Assembly: GCA_963573385.1 (NCBI GenBank)
Contig: CAUYLG010005289.1
Location: 42,668-106,667 of the forward strand
DNA from: Cacajao melanocephalus
Lineage: Eukaryota; Chordata; Mammalia; Primates; Pitheciidae
Direction of reading: 5' to 3'
DNA: 64,000 nucleotides
Under the pieces are notes generated by a model. The model ran no database searches and had not been told where the DNA came from. It worked only from the letters and a program-made list of their open reading frames with translations. Below are positions 48,117-62,116 of this stretch, in pieces. The translations under genes and the position numbers were made by a program. The first letter of the stretch is position 1. Every line of letters begins with the position of its first letter.

Positions 48117-48164
48117 TGCACTCCAATGCAATTGATTATGCACACTCCAATGTGACTGATTATG
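48117..48164. repeat. 24-bp tandem duplication
   Basis: TGCACTCCAATGCAATTGAT... (24 bases) is followed directly by CACACTCCAATGTGACTGAT... (24 bases). 19 of 24 positions match. Confidence 0.85.
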
Positions 48165-49137
48165 TTATACATACTCGTACTCCACTGGTCTATTTCTCTT
48201 CCACTTCCACTCCCTTCTACTATTGCTCAGATCCCATGACTCTTCCTTCTTCCTTCAACAATTACATGTCAGGCATGGGTCTAAGGAACAATAGGGAGTA
48301 AAAGCAACGATGGATGGTCCTGCACGATGGAGCTCATGTGTGGTGGGAGAGGCATGTTCTTCACCCAGTCTCACTCCTCCTAATACCAACAGGCAGAGGA
48401 GAACAGGCATGGGCAATGTTCTTACACAGGGCTGTCCCTTATACTTGCAAAGAGTATACATAGAAGTCCAAATCCCTATGTCTATAAATATTTAAAGGCT
48501 ATAAATTAAGCTAATAAGTATGCTCTATTCTTCTACCTTGACCTTCATAATGGCCTAAACGGCCAGATTTGAATTGCGAATTCTGATCAGAATGCAGACG
48601 TGTTGGAGGTGGCAGGTACCCTTCTCCTTCCGCCCCAGCTCCATCCAACACCACAAGGGGCCTCACCTCTGCATACTCATAGGCACCTGAGCCAGCTCAT
48701 CAAATTCTATTCACATCTCTGCAACTAGCTGTTTCTTAGACACCCCTTGGGACTGAGAGTGTGTACACTGGCTTCACTGTTCGCCTCCAATAGGAACCTC
48801 CATAAAGAGGCCCAAACAACCCCAAGAAACAGGCTTGGGGGTTTGGGGCACGGAAATCCAATACCATAGGCAGGGCACAGGCTCCAGGTAAATACATTCC
48901 CTTAGGCCTATGGACTCCTTGTCCTATGCAGAGGGGAAAGATAGAAGAGGGACAGCAGAAGGGAAGGGCCTCTTACCCAGATCTACAGGCAGTAGTGGGT
49001 TCTTCTATAGGCAAAGGTAGAGTAGATTGTTCAGTGTCAGTCAAGAGCAGCATTGAGAGGAAAGGACAGAAGAACTAGGGACAAGGGAAAAATACACACT
49101 ATCCTGATGCAACTAGGGGATCCCCTCACCAACCATT

Positions 49138-49172
49138 CCTGCCCTCCTGCCCTCCTGTCCTCCTGTCCCTCT
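49138..49172. repeat. CCTGYCCT short tandem array
   Basis: CCTGCCCTCCTGCCCTCCTG followed by TCCTCCTGTCCCTCTC: about four imperfect 9-base units, all pyrimidine apart from the G. Confidence 0.85.
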
Positions 49173-50094
49173 CACCCAGTCAGCCAACAGCAGCAAAGGG
49201 AAGGGAAACAGGAGAAGCCCCTACTCTGCTGTTGCAGGGAGTGGTATCTCCCGTAACAACAAAGTACACAGCCCAGCAGAATCAGAAGGAGAGAGAGGAA
49301 ACAAGAAAAAAAGTGGAAGGCAACTGATGTTTATTAAGATTCTGCTCGAGGCCAGTTCCGCCCAACTCAGAGGATAGAAACACAAACAAAAAAATTACAA
49401 ACATAAGTAGCAGTATTTTAAAAGTTGTTTATTAAATTATACAAAACCCCCAAATTTTTAAAAAATAAGGTACTTTCCCCACCACAGGCTTTACTGTGCT
49501 TTGTGAGACTTCCACTGCAGAGCCACAGACCCAGGGCCTCCCACTGTCAAATCCATCACAGATGCTTGTAATCTGGGAGCAACCAAAGCCAATTTCATTA
49601 AAAACTGGCAGAGGCCATGCAACGACTGGCTAACCACAGGTGCTGGGATCCTGTTATGCCCAACCCCAATCAAAGGGATGCAGTACATACTCTCCTGGGC
49701 TAGCACCTGCAGGATGATCCTACCTGAAGGAGGCCCACTCAGTCCCTCCAAGCAGGGACATCTGGCAGGAAGGCTGCCTCACATGATCATCATAGGAGTG
49801 AACTCTCCTTCTTCTCTATTTATCCACCAGGCAAATGCTATGCAATTTAAAGAAATGCTAACAGGTCTGTGCCAGCACACAGGTCTACCCTTTAGAGTTC
49901 AGCAAGCCTGTACACCAGCCCTCACTCTCACAAGAATTCAAGACTCTTCTCTTTTATGTTACATATTTCTTTAATTTGACTTGAATTAATTGTTTATTTG
50001 TGAGTTCTTTGGGACAGAGAGTGTATGATCAAACCTTATATATTATGCACTCAATATTAGGAAAGGAGTTTTTGAACATATCTGCCAGTCTCTG

Positions 50095-50290
50095 GAACTG
50101 TGCGTTTTACATAAATTATATCATTTACTCTTCATAAAACTTTACCAACCATAATGACTATACACATTTTCAAGCAGAAAAAAAAAAAATAAGTGCAGAG
50201 AGATTAAGCAAGGTACTCAAGAGCACAAAGCTAAAAATATCTCTGACCACACCAAACAGAGCTCTACCTGGATCTGTAAAACTATTAATA
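50095..50290 (+). mobile_element. MIR SINE
   Basis: 'ctgtgcgttttacataaattatatcatttactcttcataaaac', an A-rich centre, 'gtgcagagagattaagcaaggtactcaagagcacaaagctaa' and 'accaaacagagctctacctgg'. Plus-strand MIR blocks in order, with a run of 12 A in the middle. Confidence 0.85.
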
Positions 50291-50471
50291 CAATGTTACT
50301 CTCATTCCACTGTATTAGCTTCCACCCTGAATGAATGGTTGACTCCAAAGAATCTTATGTATCAGTCAACTGGGACATCAGCTCCATCAGCTCCATCATG
50401 CCTTAAATAGGCTTTTAAGGACTTGTTCACAATAACAGTAGTAAAGTTAGATTAATAACCACACCTTACTG

Positions 50472-51650
50472 CTTTTTTGTTTTTCTTTTTATTACACTTT
50501 AAGTTCTGGGGTACATGTGCAGATCGTGCAGCTTTGTTACATAGGTATATATGTGCCATGGTGGTGGTTTGCTGCATCCATCACCCCGTCATCTACATTA
50601 GGTATTTCTCCTAACATTATCACTCCCCAATCCACCCCCACTATTCCTCCCCTAGCCCCCCACACCCCAGGCCCTGGTATGTGATGTTCCCCTCCCTATG
50701 TCCATGTGTTCTCATTTTTCAACACCCATTTATGAGTGAGAACATGTGGCGTCTGGTTTTCTGTTCTTGTGTCAGTTTGCTGAGAATGATGGTTTGCAGT
50801 TTCATCCATATCCCTGCAAAAGACATGAACTCATCCTTTTTTATGGCTGCATAGTATTCCATGGTGTATATGTGCCACATTTTCTTTATCCAGTCTAACA
50901 CTGATGGGCATTTGGGTTGGTTCCAAGTCTTTACTATTGTGAACAGTGCTGCAATAAACATGTGTGCATGTGTCTTTATAATAGAATGATTTATAATCCT
51001 TTGGGTATATACCCAGCAATGGGACTGCTGGGTCAAATGGCATTTCTAGTTCTAGATCCTTGAGGAATTGCCACACTGTCTTCCACAATGGTTGAATTAA
51101 TTTACACTCCCACCAACAGTGTAAAAGCATTCCTATTTCTCCACATCCTCTCCAGCAGCTTTTGTCTCCAGATTTTTTAATCAACGCCATTCTAACTGGT
51201 GTAAGGGGGTATCTCAATGTGGTTTTGATTTGCATTTCTCTAATGACCAGTGATAATGAGCTTTTTTTCATATGTTTCTTGGCTACATAAATGTCTTCTT
51301 TTGAAAAGTGTCTGTTCATATACTTTTGATGGGGTTTTTCCTTGTAAATTTGTTTAAGTTCTCTGTAGATTCTGGATAGTAGACCTTTGTCAGAGGGATA
51401 GATTGCAAATTTTTTTTCCCATTCTGTTGGTTGCTGGGTCACTCTATTTATAGTTTCTTCTGCTGTGCAGAAGCTCTTAAGTTTAATTAGATCCCATTTG
51501 TCTATTGTGGCTTTTGTTGCCATTGCTTTTGGTGAAGTCCTTGCCCATGCCTATGTCCTGAATGGTATTGCCTAGGTTTTCTTCTATAGTTTTTACGGTG
51601 TTAGGCCTCATGTTTAAATATTTAATCCATCTAGAGTTAAATTTTGTAAT
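50472..51650 (-). mobile_element. L1P LINE, 5'-truncated, about 1.2 kb
   Basis: Reverse-strand primate L1 3' end: T-rich tail, 'acactttaagttctggggtacatgtgcag', 3' UTR, and the C-terminal ORF2 region up to about 51650. Flanks AACCACACCTTACTG (50457-50471) and AAGCACATCTTACTG (51651-51665) agree at 13 of 15 and are the target-site duplication. The low decay of the coding part marks it as one of the younger L1s here. Confidence 0.96.
50719..51648 (-). pseudogene. LINE-1 ORF2 C-terminal remnant
   Basis: The longest clear coding homology in the window. A 230-codon frame (51523 to 50831) holds the ORF2 C-terminal region with the cysteine-rich motif C-x3-C-x7-H-x4-C at its residues 123, 127, 135 and 140 ([18 protein letters not shown]). 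The reverse transcriptase and endonuclease domains are absent because the insertion is 5'-truncated. A frameshift near 50960 moves the remaining homology ([20 protein letters not shown], then [14 protein letters not shown]) into another frame, ending near 50719. ORF2 normally makes the enzyme that nicks DNA and copies L1 RNA; this copy cannot. Confidence 0.95.
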
Positions 51651-51752
51651 AAGCACATCTTACTGTTTTAAAAAAAAATAAAAATAATTTTTAAAAACCA
51701 AGACATCAGTAAGAATTAAGTCAAAAACAGCAATTAAGAAAAGAGAAAACAA

Positions 51753-52059
51753 GGCCAGGCACAGTGGCTCATGCCTGTAATCCCAGCACTTTGGGAGGCC
51801 AAGGCGGATGGATCACGAAGTCAGGAGTTCAAGACCAGCCTGCTCAACATAGTGAAACCCCATCTCTACTAAAAATACAAAAATTAGCCGGGTGTGGTGG
51901 CATATGCCTATACTACCAGCTTCTCAGGAGGCTGAGGCAGGAGAATTGCTTGAACCTGGGAGACGGGGCTTGCAGTAAACCGAAGATAGCACCACTGCAC
52001 TCCAGCTTGGGTGACAGAGCAAGACTTCATCTCAAAAAAATAAAAAAAAAGAGAGAGAG
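51753..52059 (+). mobile_element. AluS-like SINE, full length
   Basis: GGCCAGGCACAGTGGCTCAT start, both arms, linker, and a tail of A's with a (GA)n patch. AGAGAAAACAA occurs at 51742-51752 and 52060-52070 as the target-site duplication. Confidence 0.97.
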
Positions 52060-52305
52060 AGAGAAAACAAAAAAACTAGGCTTGATTAATAAGCCAAAAG
52101 ATGATACTTGGAAAAGACCAATAAAGCAGACAAATCACAGGCTGATCTGATTTTTCAAAAGAGGAAACACACAAGTAAAACCAGAATTTTCTTTTAAAAT
52201 TACGAAGAGGCGTAATGGCTAATCCTTATCAAGAAAATAGTATAGATTTATACTAATAAATTTGGCTCTCTAACCCAGGTGGATAACTTTCTAGGAAATA
52301 TGTAT

Positions 52306-52700
52306 TTATTTATTCATTCATTCAATGAATATTTACTGAGGAGCTTCTACAGGCCAAGCACCGGAGCTATCAAGGTCAAAACAGATGAAGCCCCTTCCAA
52401 TGTGGAGATTTTTGGGGGGAGGTAGGGTTGAGAAAAGAAATTTAAAAATACATAGCATGTCATATGGTGGTAAGTGCTATGAAGGAAGATGAAGGTGATT
52501 AAGGGGAAGCAACAGAGCAGGGGGCATCTCTCAAAAAGGCAATCAGGGAAGGATGGGACCACGTGAGTCAAGCAGAAAGTAACTGATCAGTGCTCAGCTA
52601 GTTCAAGTTCAGTGAGGAGGAGAGAAAAGGGATGGCATAATCTGACATGGACCTTAAAAAAAGCATTCTAAGTCAACAAAGACCCAAATGAGGTGAAAAT
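52306..52700 (-). mobile_element. L2 LINE 3' fragment
   Basis: A textbook reversed L2 3' end: 'tattcattcattcaatgaatatttactgaggagcttctacaggccaagcacc', then 'gtaagtgctatgaaggaag', 'caatcagggaaggatggga' and 'ggcataatctgacatggaccttaaaaaaagca'. Confidence 0.85.
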
Positions 52701-53067
52701 ACTGTACAGATCAATAACTATGGGAGAAACTGAGTTCAGATGGCTATACAGGTGGATTTCACCAAGGCTATGAAGAACTGATAAGCCCTCTATGGAAAAT
52801 TTCTGAATGTTCATGAGGCTCACAGAATCTGGAAAACAAGCCAAACAGAGATATGCAGTAAACAGTCACTTAACAGAATCAATAGGTCTGGAAACTGTGA
52901 CTTCAAGTGAAACGATGCATAATGAAACTAATTTTACCAGCTGGGAATACATTTTTCTTCTGGTTGATGTTATGATGAAATGATGATGAATGAAAGGACA
53001 TCATTGAAGACCTGGTATACATAGGATTCTTCCCACCTCTGCCCCTTTTCTAGCATGAGTATGCCCC
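52701..53067. other. unassigned DNA
   Basis: No confident element. It could continue the L2 for some distance. Confidence 0.35.
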
Positions 53068-53120
53068 CACACACACACGCACACGTGTGTGTGCGTGCAC
53101 ACACACACACACACACGCAC
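53068..53120. repeat. (CA)n/(CG)/(TG)n alternating tract
   Basis: About 52 bases of unbroken pyrimidine-purine alternation: CACACACACGCACACGTGTG, then TGTGCGTGCACACAC... The direction changes from CA to TG and back to CA, and CACACGTGTG is a palindrome. Confidence 0.97.
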
Positions 53121-53724
53121 TTATTTCCTGGATCAAAGGTCCCCAAACCTAAGTCATTCAGGTACCACCTTTTCAGTATCTGACATATTTAGGTACCACT
53201 ATAGGGTACACATAAACATTATTTAATTAATATGTAGTTAAATTTCTGGCTACTTTAAAAGTAGCCAAAAATATATTCCTATCATAAATAGAAAACCAGT
53301 ATCCCTTCTCAAAATTAAAACAACTGCACAACTAATACAATTTTTGAAATACTTTTCCACATGCTACCTAAGAGTAGCTCACATTCTGCCAATACTTGGT
53401 ACTGACATATAGACCATATTTAGAAAAACATTGCTACAGGCCAAGCTGACTGATGACCTCCAGATATACAAAATTTTAAATATAATATTAGAAAAATCTA
53501 TACAGAAAGGATATTAAAGAACAATGCATATGTAAAATTACCAAGCAGGTTTTATTACAGCAATAAATGAAATATTAGAATAGCTTCTGGAATTTTTATT
53601 CCAGAAATAAATGGAATATTGGCATAAAAGAATGGCTCAACATTGGGGAATCTATTTATATGTGTATAATATAATTTACAAACATATAAATAGAAACACA
53701 TGTAGCTAGACTATGGTGCACATT
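53121..53724. other. unassigned AT-rich DNA
   Basis: No confident element. 53130-53440 could be an eroded DNA transposon (start 'aaaggtccccaaacctaag', end 'aaaaacattgctac'), but the similarity is too weak. It contains a perfect 21-base inverted repeat at 53247-53267. Confidence 0.35.
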
Positions 53725-53829
53725 CAAAACCATTCATTATCTCTTTTGAGGTAAGTAGTACCCAACATATACAGAGAAAAACAGGCTGAGGAGTGTTACA
53801 TAACATGACCAAAGTCTTAGAACTCATAC
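53725..53829 (+). mobile_element. MIR SINE, left part
   Basis: 'aaaccattcattatctcttttgaggtaagtagtaccc...aaacaggctgaggagtgttacataacatgaccaaagtcttagaactc' follows plus-strand MIR. It is interrupted by the MER20-like element at 53838-54062 and continues after it. Confidence 0.72.
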
Positions 53830-53837
53830 ATTTAGAG

Positions 53838-54062
53838 CAGTGGTTCTCAGCTGGGAATTATTTTGTGCCCAGGGGACATTTAGCAATGTCTAGAGATGTT
53901 TCTGATGGTCATGACTGGGGTGGCTGCTACTAGCATTCAGTAGTTAGAGGCCAGGGATGCTGTTAAACATCCTACAGTGAACACACAGGAAAGCTCCCCA
54001 CAACAAATAATTATTTGTTGCATTTCCTCTAAGTCAATAGTGGATGAGACAGAGAAACCCTG
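53838..54062 (-). mobile_element. MER20-like hAT-Charlie transposon, complete
   Basis: Starts CAGTGGTTCTCAGCTGGGAA and ends ...GAGACAGAGAAACCCTG. Internal blocks 'aggggacatttagcaatgtctagagatg' and 'gaggccagggatgctgttaaacatcctaca' are the reverse-strand MER20 pattern. Flanks ATTTAGAG (53830-53837) and ACTTAGAG (54063-54070) match at 7 of 8, as expected for the 8-bp hAT target duplication. Non-autonomous. Confidence 0.93.
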
Positions 54063-54135
54063 ACTTAGAGGAAAGGCAACATCTAACTCCAAATCTGATT
54101 TCATAGCTCTTTTCATTATACCCACTGCATCCCTA
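54063..54135 (+). mobile_element. MIR SINE, right part
   Basis: 'ggcaacatctaactccaaatctgatttcatagctcttttcattatacccactgc' continues the MIR from 53829 ('...aacccaggtctgtctgactccaaagccc...ctcttaaccactgc'). Confidence 0.7.
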
Positions 54136-56991
<2,856 letters not shown>

Positions 56992-57281
56992 AAGACACTG
57001 ACTTTTTTAAGGTAGTGTTTTAATAGTTATTTTCCACAAATATGGGGAGTATTATATCATTTTTTACTTAGCTATCTTTTTTAAATAGTGTGATCAAAAG
57101 CCCAGAAGACCTTATAGAGAAGGAGTTCTAATTATTCTGCAGCACTGTGGTTTTAATTAGTAGTATGAAGCTAATTTAATGGTGACTTACTTTTCCCCTC
57201 AGGATTATAACCACAAGCAAGTAGTAATACGGACTATGAGGACTACTCCCCTACTCTCTTGAAAAATATCTAAAAATTAGA

Positions 57282-57559
57282 ATTTTTATTTGGGATTTTT
57301 TTGTTGTTTGTTTGGGGGGGTGTTGTTTGTTTGGGGGGGTGTTGTTTGTTTGTTTTGAGATAGGGTCTCACTCTGTTGCCCAGGCTGAAGTGCAGTGGCA
57401 TGATCTGGGCTCACAGCAACCTCCGCCTCCCAAGTTCAAGTGATCCATGCACCTCAGCCTCCCAAGTGGTTGGGATTACAAGTATGCACCAGCATGCCCA
57501 GCTAATTTTTGTATTTTTAGCAAAGATGGGGTTTCACCATGTGGGCCAGGCCAGGGTGG
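57282..57559 (-). mobile_element. Alu SINE, truncated, with expanded tail
   Basis: Reverse-strand Alu ('gagatagggtctcactctgttgcccaggctg' through 'aatttttgtatttttagcaaagatggggtttcaccatgtgggccagg'). It stops in the left arm. The tail side holds a G-rich tandem array (57301-57358). TAAAAATTAGA at 57271-57281 and 57560-57570 is a perfect 11-bp target duplication, so tail array and truncated arm were both inside the insertion. Confidence 0.96.
57301..57358. repeat. TTGTTTGTTTGGGGGGGTG tandem array
   Basis: Units TGTTGTTTGTTTGGGGGGG twice in tandem, with a third partial unit ending TTTGTTTGTTTT. Each unit carries a run of seven G. It forms the tail region of the Alu at 57282-57559. Confidence 0.93.
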
Positions 57560-57834
57560 TAAAAATTAGACTTTGTAACCTGAGTGATAATCATACAGGT
57601 ACAGTAAATATTTTTGGAATTACAAACTATTCAATTCCTAAATGTGAAATCACAACCTCTAAAAATGTAATTAAATGATCTTATCAAAACACCAATCAAT
57701 TCATTTTCTGAAATCATTAAGGTAGAAATGGACTTTAAATTAAGATTGAATGCTGTATTGTGTACTGCAGAGGTACAAATCAATTCCACAACCTACCCTG
57801 AAGCCTACTTCACTGATACCTTTATTTCAGTTAT

Positions 57835-58230
57835 CCGACAAGTATGTGAATACCTACTCACTTTATCCCAGACACAACAGCAGTGGTTGCAAATTCACTG
57901 GTGAGCAAAGCAGAGATGGGTCTGCACAAGGTTAAGTCTGGTATTAAATAAGTAAGCACATAAATATACTATTACAAATTATGACAGGTGTTATTAAAGA
58001 AACAAAAAGTGCGATGAGGAAATATTCCTGAACAAGAAAGACAGAAGAGGCAAACTCAGGGATATCTCAAGGTTGGTATTGCATAAGAAAAGTGTGTGAT
58101 TCAAAGGGCAGAGTCTTAAGGGGCAGGTAGATAATCAAGGTTGATACAACATGGAGGTTTCTAGAGAGGCCAGAAGGGGAGTAAGAGCACAGGAGGGTGG
58201 GAGAAGTGGTAAAGAAAAAAGTAGCCATTC
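57835..58230 (-). mobile_element. L2 LINE fragment, diverged
   Basis: 'aagtatgtgaatacctactcactttatcccagacac...', then 'ttaaataagtaagcacataaatatactattacaaattatgacaggtgttattaaagaaacaaaaagtg', and purine-rich text follow reverse-strand L2 in order. Confidence 0.5.
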
Positions 58231-58387
58231 AGAGAAGGCCCTGTGATTCAGGAAGTTGGCACCCTTGCTAACAGGATTTATGATGTTACTAATGAAGCAA
58301 ACTGATGGATTCTTTTAGACGGTGTCTCACTGAGGCCTGCTCACTGCATGTTCTGTGGAGTAGGAAAGATTTTAACACATTACTCTA

Positions 58388-59053
<666 letters not shown>

Positions 59054-59070
59054 AGATTTTACTTTTATTA

Positions 59071-59258
59071 TTTTTTTTTTGGGACAGTAGCTGGGATTAC
59101 AGGTGGACGCCACTATGCCTGGCTTTTTCTTATTTTTAGTAAACACAGGATTTCACCATGTTGGCCAGGCTGGTCTCGAACTCCTGACCTCAGGCAATCT
59201 GCCCGCCTCAGCCTCCCAAAGTACTAGGATTACAGGCATGAGCCACTGCACCTGGCCA
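59071..59258 (-). mobile_element. Alu SINE with deleted right arm
   Basis: Reverse-strand Alu whose T tail and 'gggacag' jump straight to 'tagctgggattacagg', losing most of the right arm. It then runs to 'catgagccactgcacctggcc'. ATTTTACTTTT at 59056-59066 and 59259-59269 is a perfect 11-bp target duplication. Confidence 0.96.
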
Positions 59259-59528
59259 ATTTTACTTTTTAATATACCATTAGCACAAGACTTCAGACCA
59301 AGAAAACAAAAAACCATAGGTCAATCCATTCCACTATTCTTGTCCTTTATTACTTAAGCCTAAAAAATTCATGTACATTTAAGGAATGAATTACAGTGAT
59401 AATATAATAGTATATTTTATAATATCCTATAGTTTTGGAAGTAAATGTTGCTGTCTTTAAACATAAATCTACCACAATGAAGTTGGGAGTAATTTCACCT
59501 TTCACAGCAATCCATATAAAAGATATTT

Positions 59529-59777
59529 ACACTTTGGAAGGCTGAGGCAGGTGGATCACTTGAGCCCAGGAATGAGACCAGCCTGGGCCACATGGCAAAA
59601 TCTACAAAATATAGAAAAATTAGCTGGGCATGTTGGCACTGCATTCCCAGCTACTCAGGAGGCTGAGGTAGGAGGATCACCTGAGCCCAGAGAGGTCAAG
59701 ATTGCAGTGAGCCATGATCACACCACTGCACTTCAGGCTGGGTGACAAAGTGAGACCCTGTCTCAAAAACAAAAAGT
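59529..59777 (+). mobile_element. Alu SINE, 5'-truncated
   Basis: Starts within the left arm ('acactttggaaggctgagg'), has linker and right arm, and ends in 'ctgtctcaaaaacaaaaag'. It lies in inverted orientation to the Alu at 59071-59258, 270 bases away. Confidence 0.94.
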
Positions 59778-60049
59778 ATTCAATAAGCATTTAATACCTG
59801 TTCAGCATAATGCTAAGCCTCTATTCTCAAAGAGCATACATTCATGTTGGTGAGAAAAAAAATCTCATAAACAACCAGCAGACAATATAGAAACAGTATA
59901 TAATTAAATATTTAATTGTACAGAACAAATAAACATAGTAAGAAGCCACAAAAGTAAGATTCCAACTGGTATGGGATTTGGATAGGGATAGAAGAGGTAA
60001 AAAAAAATAAGTCACACGTGAAGAGACAAAGCAGATAAAAGGGATCATC

Positions 60050-60182
60050 CACACCAGTGGTACTCAAAGAGGGGTCCATGGGCCAGTACCAGTTGGCAAA
60101 CAGTTTGCTACTGGTCCATGAAGTAAGTACAGAAATAGAGCATAAATGGTTAGAAATCTTTCTAGCATTTGCACACTGCCCT
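60050..60182. mobile_element. Possible old DNA transposon, left part
   Basis: 'caccagtggtactcaaagaggggtccatgggccagtacc' resembles a hAT-type end. The sequence appears to resume on the far side of the 60183-61695 LTR. Family not assigned. Confidence 0.4.
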
Positions 60183-61695
60183 TGATGGCAACAGCAGCCC
60201 ATCTGGAGCGGCCACTGCCATGACGCTGGCTGCAGCAGGGCAGGTGCTGCCAGGGCTGCCCACTCCAGAGCCAATGGGAGCCAGGAGCAGGCTGGAGCCC
60301 CACCCCCTTCTAAGTTGGAGGGGCAGGAGCCCTGCCCTCCCAGGCACAGCAGCAGTCACCCCATCAGGGCTGCAGACCCAAGCTTCCCTGTACTTTCAGG
60401 GGCCCAGGAAGCTCCCCACAGCCATAGTCTCAGAAGTACCCGCTCCCACTGCCTAGCCTCTCCCCACTTCTAGTGCCTGCTTCAATTTCAGAGCAAAGTT
60501 GTGGCTGAGCCTGGGCACTATCACAACCCAGTCAGGTGTGCATGCCCTTGGGACAGCGCTGACACATCAGCCCCCTGCCACCTCTGCCCCCTCCAGACTT
60601 TGGGCACCAACGAGCACAGGAGGAGACCACAGTGGGGCTCAGCACAGGCCTGCAGATGCTCCTTGGCAGAAAAGCCTAGGCACCATGAATGGCAGCAGGA
60701 GGCAGACAGGCTCCTGGGTGGAAAGGGGCAGGTCCCTGGTGAAGTCCCACCTTCAAGCCAGGGACAGTATGAAGCCTGGGAGCCAGCCTGTCAGTTCCAT
60801 AAATCGGAGCAAGAACTTATGGTACTTTTTCCGGGCATGCCCATGGTCACCCATGGACCAATCAGCATGCATTTCTTCCCCTTTGAAGTCCATAAAAAAT
60901 CTTAGACGCAGCCAGACTGGGGCAGATGACAGAACAACTGGCCTGAGGACAGGAGCTACCCACTCTGGGTCTCTTCTCCAAGGACAGCTGGACCCTCATT
61001 GGGATTAACTGCCTGCAGAAAGCAGCTACCCACTCTGGGTCTCCTGACAACAGTTCTGCCACTCAGTGAAGCTCCTCTCTGCCTTGCTGACCCTCCAGTT
61101 GTCCACACACCTCATTCTTCCTGGATGCAGGACAAGAACTTGGGACCAGCCAAATGATGGGACTAAAAGAGCTACAACACAAACAGGGCTGAAACATACC
61201 CCCCACCCCACCATGCTCATCACATTGTGGGTGACCAGAAGGAGAGAAGAGTTGCGGCCCTTTTGGGAGCCCAGACCTAGGGGCTCCCCAAGCCAGAGCT
61301 GTGACACCCTCTTTGGAGCTCTGCAGTTCCTGGCATCTCCAAGCTTCCAGGCGCCACTGCATTCCCCTTGTTTAGACACAGGTGCCCACAGCAGAAGCCA
61401 TGTGAAATATATCTGATCCAGCTGCAGCTTCACACAGAGCCAGCACCTGTGCTGGTGCCTAGAGCTGCCCACCATGCCACAGCAGCTGGCATGCCTGGCT
61501 GTACAGTGGCCACACCCCATGCTTACTTGTCCACACACTTCTCGCTGCTCTGCCCCTGGCTTGCCACTGGCAGGTGTGGGATCCAGGCTGGTGCAGGCTG
61601 CTGAGCCAAGTAGGTGGAATAAGCCCAGCAAGCACAAACAAAATTCAGGCAGAAGGTACTACCGGCCACAGAGGTTTCCAGCTGGCAAAGCCACA
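60183..61695 (+). mobile_element. Large GC-rich ERV1-type solo LTR
   Basis: About 1.5 kb of GC-rich sequence in AT-rich surroundings, starting TGATGGCAACAGCAGC and ending GCAAAGCCACA. A perfect 4-bp duplication CCCT flanks it (60179-60182, 61696-61699). Promoter-like signals are a CCAAT box at 60858-60862 and a TATA-like CATAAAAAAT at 60891-60900. The usual AATAAA position ('cactcagtgaagctcc', about 61061) is mutated. A 20-base block AGCTACCCACTCTGGGTCTC is repeated 70 bases apart (60954 and 61024). Long frames on both strands (169 and 203 codons) come from low stop density, not genes. Class I LTR; family name uncertain. Confidence 0.82.
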
Positions 61696-61850
61696 CCCTA
61701 AGGATCTTGTGACACTCTGACATCAAAACTCATGTTCCATGGGCTTGGCTCGGTAAGCATGTCACTGACCAGTCAGAACACATGTGGCACAGGCTGCGTG
61801 CCAGTAACGTGCAGCAGGACCATGTAACAACATGCAGCCCTTTCCAACTA
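61696..61850. mobile_element. Possible old DNA transposon, right part
   Basis: Continues the non-LTR sequence after the CCCT duplication ('ccctaaggatcttgtgacactctgac...'). Assigned only by position and texture. Confidence 0.3.
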
Positions 61851-62116
61851 TAACCCAAAAGGGTAGAAAACACAGAAATCATTTATTTCTTCAACAGGCA
61901 AATTGTTTAAATTGTTTACTACAATATTGTTGAAACGGTTTACCGAGAATAAGTGAAAGATTAATTTTTTAAAAAATAGCTTTACTTTGGATAAAAGTAG
62001 AAAGTTAATATCCTGTGGTTGCTGACATTACTTTAAAAATCTCTTCTTCCATTCCTGTTAACATACCCTCCACAAAACTGGTTTCACTACTATGAGTGTT
62101 ATTAAAACAAAACCTA

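Larger units (their letters stand above)
47132..50094. other. Mostly unique DNA
   Basis: Three kilobases without a recognised element. GC content rises between about 48540 and 49300. Short tandem duplications occur at 48117-48164 and 49138-49172. Overlapping frames of 60-98 codons have no recognisable domain. Confidence 0.45.

Noticed and set aside
60499..61637. Long frames on both strands (169 and 203 codons)
   Set aside because: Both lie entirely inside a GC-rich solo LTR. LTRs are non-coding, and opposite-strand frames overlap, as expected from low stop density.
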